Shown: piece by piece, positions 26,551 through 40,000 of the stretch | Numbering within the stretch: position 1 is the first letter of the stretch | Layout of the letters: every line of letters begins with the position of its first letter | Notes under the pieces: generated by a model | What the model was told of the DNA's origin: nothing | What the model saw: the letters and a program-made list of their open reading frames with translations, nothing else | The model's database searches: none | Translations under genes and position numbers: made by a program | Origin: Tetranychus cinnabarinus | Lineage: Eukaryota; Arthropoda; Arachnida; Trombidiformes; Tetranychidae | Assembly (NCBI GenBank): GCA_022266195.1 | Contig: WHVY01000002.1 | Coordinates: 7,889,001-7,953,000, forward strand | Direction of reading: 5' to 3' | Length of the DNA stretch: 64,000 nt

Positions 26551-28190
26551 AATTTGTGTGTGTATGTAAATATTTAAGTGAATTTGTATTTTAGGAAGAC
26601 TACAGAAACAAACAGAAGTGAATTATTCACAGGCCTACTTGAAAATGAACGCTCTTAGAAATTTGGAAGTGTATATATATCAATGAAAGGTGGAGTCAAT
26701 GATGTCGAGGAAACCAGAAAAAAGGCAATGATGATGGCGGGTATAAGTGGAAAGAAGAAGGGGAAGTAAATAACAAAAAGAAAGACTAAAAGATAGAGAA
26801 GATGATGATGATAATGACTATGAAGAAGTAGAGGAAGAAAGGGAGCGGAAGAGAGAGGGAGGAAAATAGAGAGAGAGAGATAGGAAAAAGAGAGAGGGGA
26901 AAAAATGCAAATGGCAGATTAACTAAACTTGTCAAACGAGTAGTGATAATTGTTGATAATCTGTACAAAAATTCTGTGATATTTGTCCAAACACAATTCA
27001 AAAAAAAGGTCAAATTGATATAAAAATTAAACAAAAACTCATTTAAAGTTGCAATAAATAACAAGTATTGATTTTTTTCTTCAAATTCTTTCCCTTTTTA
27101 ATTTCATGATGATTCTCCAAAAAATTGGTCTCAACGTTTACAATGTAGGTTTAAGGACAAAATAACATTTTGAAAAAATAGTTCCGAGGGGATGTATTGT
27201 AATTAAGCGGAAATGGCTGATAGTAACCAGATTAGTTTGGGTCACGTTCGCATTCAGTTAGTCAGCTGTTTATTATTTGAACTCAATAAGCTCTATCAAA
27301 TTAAATCTAAATCGATTTACTCCTGACTTTTCACATTTCAATTCAATTTAAATTTTTCAGACAATCCCTTTAAATCGCAAAACCTGACTCATTCAAATTG
27401 TATCACTGGCGCAACCTATTATCTGGTTATCTACTAATTCAAGTTCCTTTCAATGGAATGGTTTCATTATCATTTCAATTCAATCATTCAGTCTTTTTTC
27501 ACTTTATTTACGTCTTTTCTTTTAATTTTATCGTCATTTTATCCGTCATTAGAATAGCAATTTGGTAGTTCTGAGTAATTGTAATGAACAAAGGTAGCCA
27601 AGTTTATTGAATTTAATCTTTTGCTGTTTAATAGATTATTGAGTAAACATTATCTATTTGATACATTTGTAATGTAACATTTATTAATTGGTATTTTAAT
27701 GGCTGTTTTATCTTCCAAGCTCATCTTGATAATTTAGACGCTGATTCAATTCCTTATTAAATGTTAAAAGCTATCCGAGATGAGTCAAAAATTGGATTCT
27801 TGAAGATTGAAAGATGATCTTGTTTCTATCATTCAATTTGGTTATTCTTGAAGATTTTTTGATGGCTGTTATTTTCAATTAAAAATTTCATCTTTTATTA
27901 TCCTACATTTATTTTTAGCATTTTTACAATTTAAAATGGAAAGGTTAATTGAAAAATCATTAGAGTTATGAGAATTGAAGTTAATTGAAATTATTGGAAT
28001 TATTGAAAATTTGAATTAGCCGCCAAATAATTTTGGTTCAGTTGTTAACCAAAACAATCTCACATGTGTTGAATTCAGTTTTTTTTAAATCAACTTTGTT
28101 TATCTACATTTATTAATCATGTATTTTGATCGTTTGAATTTAACTGTAATTAGAGTCTACTGTCATGTTAAATATGTAATTAAAAATCAG
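26551..28190. other. Divergent upstream region between ZC3H4-like and bL32m genes
   Basis: 1.64 kb between two divergent genes, so it should hold both promoters. Bases 26750-26905 form a strongly purine-rich tract (GAGAGAGA runs, CT-rich on the gene strand of the ZC3H4-like gene), a common feature of arthropod 5' UTRs and GAGA-type promoters. The remainder is plain AT-rich DNA. The 92-codon minus frame over the purine tract is a composition artefact. Confidence 0.55.
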
Positions 28191-28859
28191 ATGAACCCTT
28201 TTGGACCGGGAGGTCCCTTTGGTCCAGGTAATTTTGTAATCTTATTTATTCTCGTTTAACCAATTTATAAAGACAAGTTATTTTCAAATGTTAATCTTTT
28301 TTATTTTTTAAATTTAGAACCAGCATTGATGTTAGCTCCTGTTGGATCAAACACCATTCTAGAAAGACTATGGTCACATTTTGAGGATAATAGATTAAGG
28401 TCGAATGAGGATAAATCGCCATCCTTCTTGGATAACATTTTTTTCGCAGTTCCTAAACAACGAAAGACAGTGGAAAGGAGATTGCAGGGGAAATTTGGTG
28501 ATGATAGATGGGCTCCTCATGGAAGTAAAATGTTGCGGAAACGTTACGATATTGTAGTATGTGAAACTTGTGGAAATTATCGAGAAAAACTGCGTCTTTG
28601 CTTACATTGTTTCACCAGAGTAGAGGAAGAAAGTAAGGTAATTAAAGAAGCTATAGCACGACATTATGGATTGGACCCAATTGAAAAACCATGGGAAATA
28701 AGATATAAAGATGATCCTAAAGATCAGGTTAGTGATAAAATTTTGGTTGAAGTAGATAAAGAAAGACCAGAATGGTTTAATAAAAATTTATTACAACGTG
28801 CAAACCAAGTCATACCAGAGACAAATGTAACAATTGCCGATGACAGATCTAAAAATTGA
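28191..28859 (+). CDS. mRpL32: Mitochondrial ribosomal protein bL32m
   Basis: Two exons, join(28191..28227, 28318..28859), 192 residues. bL32m belongs to the large subunit of the mitochondrial ribosome. Family features: ALMLAPVGS, LDNIFFAVPKQRKTVERR, the zinc ribbon CETCGNYREKLRLCLHC (two C-x2-C pairs), an amphipathic helix after it, and DKERPEWFNKNLL at the end, matching the D-R-x-R-P-x-W-F block of animal MRPL32. The intron is 90 bp (GTAATT..TTTAG) and the frame joins through GAA. The N-terminus MNPFGPGGPFGP is odd for a mitochondrial import sequence, having no basic amphipathic helix, so the true first exon may be elsewhere or the first coding exon may be longer; the part from 28318 on is secure. 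It faces a minus-strand gene, 203 bp away. Confidence 0.88.
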
Positions 28860-29062
28860 AATTACTTTCTCCATAAGCGAAAGTATAATGTAATTGTAGT
28901 TTATAAAGAGCATCTTTTTGATTCAGTTTCAAATATTAAAAGTAATAACCAATGATTAATCTCTTCGAGTTTATAAGTTGATTTCCATAATGCAAATTCA
29001 TCAGACAATTGGCAATGGTAGACGGAGAACACACAATTCAGCAAGTTCAGGATGGCAGAGTC

Positions 29063-29437
29063 TCAGCGCACAAAACGACCGTATCTTCTGTAGTATGGGA
29101 TCAAGTTATTCTCATGTGTCGCATAATAATCCCTCCACATATCAGCAGATGACGAGTAGTTAAGAAGATAAGCCAGTAACCCGACCGGAGGTCCTTTCCC
29201 TCGCCGAGTTAAAAAACCAGCAGGCATACCAAAAGGAATGGGTCCCAAATTTTGTCCCAAACGTGGTGAATCGTCCTCATAATCTTTAAATATATCATGG
29301 AATCCAAATCTGATTGAATAGAAAAAGCGATCATAAATTGGTTCAATCGCATTACAATGGACAGTCAATTTTTGGTGGTTAAACAACAAAATAATTAGTG
29401 GCACAATAAAAGAAACAAAATACAGTTTTCCAGTCAT
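29063..29437 (-). CDS. Small secreted protein, function unknown
   Basis: 124 residues. It begins with a signal peptide (LYFVSFIVPLIILLF, about residues 5-19; a cleavage after VHCNA near 30 is plausible). The mature part, about 94 residues, has no cysteine, is rich in Tyr, Gly, Pro, Arg and Phe, and has a central PFGMPAGFLTRRGKGPP and a basic YYRRYGRFVR end. TRRGK is a possible dibasic processing site, so a neuropeptide or cuticle-type precursor is conceivable, but I do not recognise a family. It is intronless as drawn. The start is the first in-frame ATG with a signal sequence behind it. It converges with bL32m. Confidence 0.6.
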   Translation of the reverse strand: MTGKLYFVSFIVPLIILLFNHQKLTVHCNAIEPIYDRFFYSIRFGFHDIFKDYEDDSPRLGQNLGPIPFGMPAGFLTRRGKGPPVGLLAYLLNYSSSADMWRDYYATHENNLIPYYRRYGRFVR

Positions 29438-32400
29438 TTTGGAAGCACCTAGGATGCCATTCCTTGATTTAGATGATAAAGTTCACGGTCATAAAAACAC
29501 AAAAGCTAGTGATTAGATGTTTACAAATGATCAGATTCCTTTGATATATTGGGCCTGAACACAATCTTAACTTCATCTTATCATCAGGATTTAACCAACT
29601 TTACTGATTGCGAAGTTTAAAGAAAAGCTGAAGGATCATAAAATTATCCGTTTTTTGCTGTTACAAAAGGGTGCAATTTGAATTAAAGAACATCGAACTG
29701 TAACTTTTACCATTTTTTTGTACCGACGACACCCATCGATCACAAGGGCTGCTCGTTTTGATTGGGAACGGTTGAATGGGCACCAAAAGATTGGAGTCTT
29801 TAAAGGATGACAAGTCTTTTGCTCTTTCCCTTTTAAAATTGGTATTAGTGTTTTTCATTGATACAATTGACGGTTTGACTGGTTTTGGGCAATAAGGAGA
29901 TGCAAAAGGGAAGGAAGAGAACAAAACTAATTTGTCTTTCTGAATTTTAAATTAATTGTTTTATTGTAATTAGCTACATTATTAGCTTTATTATAACTTT
30001 CTACTTAAGCGTCAGAAAGCATGTATTTCCCTCACTTTCACTTTGTTGCTAATCTTAGATCACAATCTTTCATAAATTATTACAATTTTAAGGTAAACTA
30101 ACCAGATAGTTCAGTCTTTCATGATTAACTATCATTTATTTTCAATAATCAAGTGTTTAATATTAGCAAGTTGAGCACTTAAATACAAAATAACATGGTT
30201 TTTGGCGATTATTCACTCACATACGAATCAAAGTTGAACTATTGCTGGATAGATTTAATATATCCTTGATTAATATTCACTAAGCTTACTTCAATAAATT
30301 AACTATTACTAGTTTTAATCATAAATTGAATCACAGCAAGTATAAAAAATAAAAATTAAATTGTCAACATTTCATTGAAGCGAGGCAGTTTAATAGATGA
30401 GCCCAATGTTGAAGTTAATCTGAAGATGATTGTAAACATTAAAACATCCAATACATTTAATACTCTCAATGTCATCTGATCTACTGTTTAATCACTGAAT
30501 TTAATGGTGGATGACTGTTTAATATCATCAAATTATCCCCAAAAAATGAGCATTAAAGTAATCCAATAAATTGTAAAAATAATGTTAATTGATATTTGTC
30601 ACGATAGATGACAGTATTAACCATTAATAACCATTTGTTTAGTCAATAAAAAAATTTGTTTGCTAACAAATCTAATTATTCAATTAATTGTGACACTTGA
30701 AAGATTAATAATGAAATTATGTTTCAATAATATGACAAATTAGTTATCAGACACAATTTAATTCAATTTATTCTCATACCATAAGGCAAACAACCTTAAA
30801 TATTAACATTGGAATGTGCAATGTCTGTAAAAACAAATTAATGATTGGGTTGAAGGTTAAATTGGGTTGAACCCGATTTCACTGTTTACATTAATTCATT
30901 GTAATTGATGTAATTTGCCCTGAATCCTTGAGATAATACAAATTGAAACATTAAATTGTTTAGTGAAGTCAAAATATTCAAGTGTTTGCCATAATAAATA
31001 CGTTTCAATGCAACAGGCAATCTAAGAAGCAAAGAGTTGATTAATCAGTGAAATTGACTTTATTTTTTTTAACCATTTGAAGAAACTAATTGATACAATT
31101 AAATATTACATTTACCTTAGACAGCAAATATCAATTGTAACCAAGCAATGTCTGTAAAAGCTGACTCGTAGTCAGACTGATCTTGATACAATATTAAATG
31201 AAATTACACCAAGAATCTCATTTCAACCCATTATTTACCCATTTTAACTCACATTGATCAATTATGAATCTTGAATTGATTTAACCAGTTGATCTTGATG
31301 ATTATATTGGCAAGAATAATTGCTGTAAACAGTAAAATGAGCAACTTTTCCATATCAATTGAGACACTTGATGCTACCATTTTGTAATTGATCAAGTCTG
31401 TTGGTTTAATCACCAAGAGGAATGTCATTAACCTTAAATAATAAGATTAAAATTATATTAACAATAATATGGTTACAGTTAGGAATGCTTGGTTAACAAT
31501 GATTTTAAGTTACAGAGGTAAGTCAAATTAGCAATTGAATATGTTAACAATGGCAACACACTCACACAATACATTCAATTGAGCATTGAAAAGCAAACTG
31601 GGTTAAGTTGTTGATCAACAATCAACCAGGGATTGTCATTATTAGGATCATTAATTTTCATCCGAGCGAAATCTAAAGCAAAACAAAGAAGGGAATAAAC
31701 AGTTAATACAAAATATCAGGTAATGGCAACACAATACATTAAAGTAAAATAAACCCAGTGACTTTGCAGTCAAAGTGATTAACCTTTTCATTGCCTTGTA
31801 TTTATTTGTTTGAGTTATAACCAACAAGATGGTGTATTAAAATAATTTTAATTGTTTCCAACGAGAGTGAACAACAATCATAAATCTTGAGTCTCATCTT
31901 GAGCGGCATCACACTTTTGGGTTTACTTTCACTTTGTACAAGAAGGTAATTTTTGTGCCTCTCACCTTTTTTTTGCTGGTCCATACGATTGAGGATCATT
32001 TTGATGGGTTTCAAGTTGAATTGAAAGCTTTCCTTTTACCATTCATCCTCAGCCAGTTTTAATGTTCACGTTTTTAAGTACATTAAAATCAATGATTTTC
32101 AAGTTGATTCCATGAGCTTTTGCCTTGAAAAGGTATTTTATAGACCAAAATCCATTTGCAATACAAATTTGTAATGAGCTCCGTTTCACAGACAACACTC
32201 AATTCAATCATCTAATCGGCTTAACGAAATATCTTGTTTCTTTCCAAATCCTTAAAGTCATATAGACGAGAACAAGTTTACCAACAATCGACTTAAATAC
32301 GGCATTATAACATTTGTAGCATCCATTTGATACACACACCTCCATAATGAGTTGAACAATTGAATAGATTTAACTGTTGATTCCAGCAGTAAAAGTTCAG

Positions 32401-34037
32401 TTAAATCTGACTAAAATCTAGTAGGCAGACTTTAAGATGATCATAAAACACAATAGTTTAAGATTTTAACAATAAAAGAAAATAAATTTAAACTCATTAA
32501 TTGCAATTATAGACACATTTAAAAGGTAATTAATATTCAAATTATTATAAAATCAAACTTACCTTGATTCTTTTTGACCAATTTTCTCATCGGAACCATG
32601 TTATACCACATGACTGCTGTAGCCTACCAAAAACACAGCGAGGAGTAATGAACAAGTGAACAGCTTGAGTATACAACTCAGATTGGGGGAAAAATGCAGA
32701 GGCCTTCGTGTTCAGTTGAAGTAAAAGGAATGCATAGAACATAACATGAATTCAGACATGTGAAGATCTATCCAAGGAGCGATAAACCTGTCCAGAGACG
32801 AAATTATAGTTAATCCAAGAGCAATGGTAAATGTGTAGATACACCGTAATTTAGGTTTGTTTACATCTTAAAGCATCGAGGTTTCCTAAACGTAGAGCAG
32901 ACGATCCTTTTTGGTAACCACATAAATCTTTGACACGGACAAATTTTGGCAATTCATCAAATTAAACGGCTATCATCTATTGGTTGAAGTACCTTACCAA
33001 CAATGCATTCACTCTTGTTGAAAACTAACCGACACGATGTCCATTATTCAGTGAATTGTTCTTGTGAATTTCCCTAGTTGCTCAGTTTATTCACATAAGT
33101 CCATCTTTGATGAAGGCAAACCATATCTTTTGACACTCATTCAGAGCCACAATGTATTCAAAATCCTCAGTTTTGTACATTAAAAACGACATTAATAAAC
33201 AAATAATTGGGTGTAATATATACTTAAATATCAGAAGATTAATAGACAAAAAATAACCAAAACAATTTATAGATTAATTATTACTATTATTAATAACAGT
33301 TAAAAACTTTCCAATTTTCAGTGGCTTTCTAAAGTGATGTAAAATTTTTACTACAGATGTCACTGTTAAAGTTTACCTTATTTAATATATTAATTGGTTA
33401 AAATGATAATGTTGAGAAGAAGTGGAAAAGTTAATGTTAAATATGATAGTTTAAGAAAAAGTGTTAAGAGTTGATTTCTTCCCAGGTAATTTACAAAGGT
33501 GAGGTCAAATAAGGAAAGTGTATAAATTGTAATGAGACTTTAATAGCCCAGCCTTTCATGTTTTGTTTCCAGTGTTGCAAAAGTCTTCATCGTCTGCTTT
33601 ATCTTTTGATGTGTTCCTGCTCAACGTTTAATTTCTAGTCTCATCGCGCGCCCATAAATATACCATAAACAAAGCGAAAGCTTACCATTGTTAATTATCA
33701 ATGTTGGTCTATTTTTAATATTAATGTTAAGTTAACTTAAATAGTTCTGTCATTAAACTAGTGTTCCCCCTCAATGTGCAACAATCACGGCTCAATCATC
33801 GTCAATTGAAAGACATCTTGTTTACTTTTGTTTTTCTTTTCTCTCTTACCTTGCCTTTTCTTTGGGTTTTCATATAATCAATTAATTAATCCCATTTGTT
33901 GTACCTCACTGTAATCACCACAATAATCATCAACACACTACCTTTATCAAACAACATAAACCTTCAAAATAACCATCAACCACATTATCCACCATTGGTA
34001 AACCAGATTCTCATTGTTACCCAAATCTGGTTTCAAA
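29438..34037. other. Intergenic DNA and perlecan 5' region
   Basis: 4.6 kb without a supportable gene. Small open frames (for example 29661-29924 and 31802-32014 on the minus strand) lack coding character. The last few hundred bases, with TTTCTTTTCTCTCTTACC at 33831, are probably promoter and 5' UTR of perlecan; a non-coding first exon cannot be excluded. Confidence 0.5.
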
Positions 34038-37000
34038 ATGAGAACAAATTTGGATAAACTGTTCGTCATCTGGCTAGTTATTCATTCAGTCAATTCTTAT
34101 CGTCCTTTCAGAGGTAAGATTTGCATTGTTATTGATATTAAAACTCATTCCACCATTAACCTCATCTTAACACTTAAACAATAACACAAAGGCAATTAAT
34201 TGGGTCGAGAGTAGTGATTATGATATGACAAAGAAACCCAAGTCTACCGGAAAAGGCAAAGACAAAATTGGTTATTCCTTTACCCAATCTTTGATTATTA
34301 ATTATCTTTTTTTTTAATATAAAATCTTTCAATCTTTCATCAACAGAAATTGCACCTCCTGATGATGAAGATTTTTCTATTGGTGGAAGTGGTGATGGTC
34401 CTGATGATCGTGAAGGATACATTGATATATCAAAGCCAAATTGTAAGTAATCTCAGCCAGTTATAAAACCCAGATTCACCATCAACTTATCTCATCAAAT
34501 CTATGGATCTACCAGTTTTCAACCAAATTAGTGTTTTTAGAAGCTTTTTTACACTCATTTATATCAAATATTTAATCTTGAATTAAGTCATCATTATCAT
34601 ACCTTTCATTGATTTGTTTTCCTTCTTCCTTGATTACTTGTAGATGCATGTTGTTACCTTTCTACTAGTTTTGCGTTAATCTTGTTAATCATGTTCTTAT
34701 GAAAATTTCTCTGTGGTCAGCATATTATGATGATGATAATTTAAGGTGACCTTGAACTTGATTTAATATCATTATCTTACATTAATATTATCTTGTGATA
34801 AATTTCAACCTTTTTCAATGTAAAGCCAATCCTGGCTAACACTTGTTGCTGTTAATAGCAGTGTAGTCAATATTTCACTCTCAAGTATTTATGTTTATTA
34901 TCATGACATTACACCTTTTGACAATTGAACGCTAATCCAATTTTATCATATTTTCATGATTAACTAGCATTTATTTTTCCAATCGCCCAATCCATTGGGT
35001 TATTGAACTTGACTTTTTGGTAAATCTCTGAATTCACTTTTCAAATGCAGTTTCAGTGGTAATTTTGTAAATTAATGCAATGAATCAATTGAATGAGACA
35101 ACTTTCTGATTTACTGGAATCAGCTTCATTTTAAATTATCAATTGCCTTCAATTTTACAATATCTTAACCCCTGAAGTGGTCATAATTTGACTCTTGACT
35201 CAAATGCAGCAATCTTTGACAAGTTGATACCAAATTTGATCAGATTTTGATCAAAACAAGGTTCAATATTTTGAAAAAAAATTAAAGGTTAAACATGATA
35301 ATCTGAACATCCTGATTAACTGAGCTGAGCTTATCCTGAGCTTGGCCCGTAATTTGATAGATTGTGATATTGCTTTCATTTTAAATCTTTTTACCAAATT
35401 TTCAGTTCAACTCTGATTTGTTTCTGTATCAAGATTAAACTGAGTTTATCAATTTAGGATGAAAATTGTTGAATTATATATCATTATGTATTAATTATCA
35501 CATTTTCAGTCAATATTACCATTGATCAAGTCAAGTTGAATTAACAGATTATTATGAGAAACACATTGACAAGGTTGCAATTAAACTTGTTTAACAAACC
35601 AATCATGTTAAACAAAAAGACTAACAAATACAGGAATTAAATTATCTTCATTTGCAATCATAATGATCAACAATTAACATTGACTTTTTGAATGATTAAA
35701 AAAAGTGTAATCTCTCAATCCTAACTACTTATACCAATATTGATCAGAAGTGAAAATACAAAACTATGACACTTTATTTACTCTTGAAATTGATTGTCAC
35801 TTTAATTCTTAATGATGATCTATTAATATATAACATGAAAACTTAATCATTTACCATTTAACAGAAGTCACACTCTTATAACAATTTACTCCGTGTAATT
35901 AAGGAAACACTGAATTGTCCTGGAAAAGTCTGAAAATTGTTAATCCATAAATTACAGACTCTTAATCATCTGTCATTGATAAATGATTAAAGATAATATA
36001 TTCAATAATAATTGTTTATTTACCTGTCAATCCTTTTCTCGAAAGCAATTGATTTAAGTGTTGTTTACCTATTAATAACTGAATGGCAATGAAATTGCAA
36101 TGATTAACTTCCGTGATTCCTTAATAACAATTTATATATCAAATGACAAATGTCTGTGCATTCAAAGTCATTAGACATTCATTCAGCCTACACTTTTAAT
36201 TGTTGAATAAAAAGCTAATTGTTGACAAAGATTGGGTTTACACACCCGATGTGTGAAGTCAGACAATTGATTATCTTGAAACAATCATTTAGGTGTCTTA
36301 ATAGTTGCACTAAAAGTACAATTGTCATTCCTAATGATTCCTCTGTAAATTGTATGCATCACAATTAATAACTTAATTATTCAACATTTTTCAACATTGA
36401 AAGTCATTTTGACAGCCATGATTCCTTTCCAGGTAATCTGATCTAAATTGATTTATGATTTAAATAAGGATACAGCTTACGTCACAATTTGTACTTCATT
36501 TGACAAGGTTAAGATGTGTCATCATGAAAAATTATAATCGTTGACTAGAACCTAATTTGCAATTAAAACCAATTCATTTTGAAAACACTGAAAGTAAATT
36601 CATTAACAGTCTTTAAGAATTTTAATCTTAAACTTGTCAGTTAAATTGTCAGCCTTTGATCAATGTTTTGCTTGAAAATGTACTAATTAAGCTTGATAAT
36701 TGCTGTTTTATTTTGTAATTTGTATTTGATTTGAAAAAAAAATTGTTGCAAAAAATTCAATATCAACGATTAAGTATTTTTAATGCCACTCGAGGGCAAC
36801 ACTGTACAGAATTTGTTGAGCAAGCAATTTGTCTCAATCTTTAGTTAAATTCAATTAAATAGTTAATTCAATCAAATTTGCTCTTTTGATTTTTGTTTTC
36901 AATTCGTGCTCAGGGAATAAAATTCATATGACTGATGTTTTCAACAATTGGTGCTAAAAACGTAGGTAGATATTGTATAAGAAAGACGATAAAGTCAAAC

Positions 37001-40000
37001 ATTTTGCTTGACTTGACAAATGAAAAAATCTGAATTAAGAGACAAAAATAAGAAGAAATAAAATTCTGCTTCCAATCAGTTCTTAAAATCACACTGAATT
37101 CAAAGAAAGCATTCAAGAAATTTGAGTTTTACAATGAATTCATTAATGACAATCCAATGTTCATTTAAGCTTCAGTTCTTGTAATTTTCATTGAATATAA
37201 AATCTTATAAAATGAGTCTTTTTGCTTGTCGTTTTAATATTTGTAATTTTGGTGATTTTTAATTTTATTTTCCGTTCCCTTGAACAATCGTCCAGCATTA
37301 CTCTGCTCTGTGTGCTGGGTATGAACCTGGGAGATTCCTATTCCTGTATTGAGGTGAAATCAATAGAGTTTGTTGATAACGTGATTTTTGCAATGAACAT
37401 TTTGTTTGACTATTTGCTAAGATAATTGGATGAGATTGATTGAATTCAGTAAATGATAGACATTGATATATTCATAATCATAAGTGTTAACCATATCTTG
37501 TGTTAAATTGAGTTTTTCAAGATTTATAATACTTGAAGTGATTCAATTGAGTTAATCATTAGACTGGGTGATGGAAGGGTTAATTATTAAATTGATTGTT
37601 TAAGTTAATTCAAATGTACACTCAAGATTGCAAAAAAAAAACGAATCAAAGAAAATATTAGATTACAATGATAAGTTAACAATAATAATTATTCCTGGGA
37701 TTTGAAGCAATTTACTGTCAATCATATTGAATCGATTCAAAACAAGGTTTAGTCTGAAGTAGATCAACTTTAAATTAAATTGCTTCAAGTGATTTACAGA
37801 GAAATTTATTTTCCCATTAAAAGTATTATGTTATTGAAATCGATATATAGCAATCAACTAGCAAAATAAGGGGAAAATTAATTGTTATTTATGCAACAAC
37901 ACTTGATACTTATTAATAGTATTTTCACCTCTTATTTTAGAGCAACAATCAACTGATTTAATTTCAATTGATTGTATAACTCATATTGAAAGCTGAATTT
38001 GAAAATTTTTCAAATTGAAATTGGTCACAAGGAATCAAAATGTAACCTTACTTTCAATATTTACATTGATTGGATTCCTGGGTTGACTAATCTATTGATT
38101 TAAGGAAAATAATTATTACTGTACTCTGATTGTTTATCTTGAAATTACCCATAATTTATCCAATCTAAGATTAATCAACTTCCATCATCACTTGGCTGAG
38201 AAATAAGTGAGCTTTTTGAGCAAAGTCCTCTTTTTTTCTTCTCTTTATTTTTCATCTTCTCAGTTTTTTTCACTCCATTATCTTCAAGAGTTATTTGATT
38301 GTTCAGATTGATGAAATTGGGATGAAAAATGTATGAAAAAAAGGCCGAAGAAACTTATTTATATCATTATTATCATTACATCATTGAACTCATCATAATT
38401 CAAAGGATATCAATCGTTACTGTAATAGTAAAATGGGAACAAAATTGACTCCACAAATCGTTTATATTATTTTACAATAAAATGAAAATTTTGATGGTTT
38501 TTCGATCCCACAATTTTGTACAAAAAAATTGCATTTAGATTCAACATTAACTAATTTGTCTTCAATTGTATCTCTTTACAGTGAATAATGTAAGCACACC
38601 AAAAGCAGATTTCAGAGTTAATGGTCTTGCATCCAAATGGCCACCTTATAATTATGGTTACTATACGACTCCATCAACATCTTCATCTTCATTTTACTCA
38701 TATTCATCTCATTCCCACTCACAAGCATCATCAACATCATTACCTTCACTGTCATGGTCAACCGGCTTAACATCAACCACAAGTTCACCTTTATCAATAC
38801 CCAGTCCCAATGCACACTGGTCAAGCTACAATGAATATAAATCAATATCAAACAGTTATGAAAGCAATTATGATAGAAACTATGATAGAAATGAAAACAA
38901 TTATGATAACATTTATCCGAAAGTTGATCGGGATCGTATTGACATTCGAGTCTATCCAATAAGTCAAATAATTTATACAACCCAAGAAGTGGTTATACGC
39001 TGTCGAGATGAAAGTTACCGTCGTTTACCAGTTAAATGGAGTCGATCAGATGGTCGACCAATGTCATTGGAGGCAACCGATACATCAGGTCGTTTGGTTA
39101 TCCCTAATATCAAGATGTCTGATGGAGGCGAATACAAATGCTCACCGCTTGACCCAACTTACCGTCAAAGCTTCAATTTATCTTCAGTTATTGTTTATCC
39201 AAGTAAACTCTTTTATTGTATTTCAATTTTTAGTTCAACATTTTAATCTCAATATCAATTTACTTAATTTTGTCTTGACAGTTGAAAGTCTTCATAATCG
39301 TCAACCAGACTATCAACCATTCACTTGTCACCCTGGAACAAGAAAATGCCCATCTTCTACTACCTGTATTCCTGAGCAATACTTCTGTGATGGCGAATCT
39401 GATTGTCCTGGCAGTCGAGATGAAGAGGATTGTGGTGAGTTTATCAAATTATCAAAAACGTTAAACGGTTTATTAATTTTCTGTTTTTGATTTTCTTCTA
39501 GAATCGTGTAAACTATATCAATTTAGATGTCGGAATGGCCAATGCATTGAAAAGACTAGACGTTGTGATGAAAAACTTGATTGTCGAGATGGATCAGATG
39601 AAATGGATTGCAGGGAGAAAGGTTTGCTTGTTTTTAAATGATTCATTTAGTATTGGAAATAAGTCAAATTGCTATAGACATAAATTAAACTATTGAATGG
39701 TAATCATTTGCCAACTTGCCGATTTGATAATCATTGCAATGTCATTATCAAATTAACTGCTTATTCATATATTTAGCCTTAAAGCCACAAAATTTGATAA
39801 CCAAGTCAAAAACAAAAGTAAGTATTCATGCATTAAATATCTATTGCTTTTTGCAATTTATGTTTAAAATAAAAAGATGAAATTATGTTGATGCTGGATT
39901 TATGATGTTTTATTATTGGTTGTTTACTAAGTTGATTAATTCAATCAATAATAAGTATCAATTGAATCAACAGCAACAAAATAAAAACAAAAATATACCT

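Noticed and set aside
26786..27064. 92-codon hydrophobic minus frame
   Set aside because: Caused by the purine-rich tract read as CT-rich codons; no ATG context or domain.
37222..37425. Hydrophobic 67-codon frame inside the long perlecan intron
   Set aside because: T-rich DNA gives Leu/Phe/Ile by chance; it has no splice sites in phase and no domain.
38618..38980. 120-codon minus frame
   Set aside because: Antisense to perlecan exon 3.
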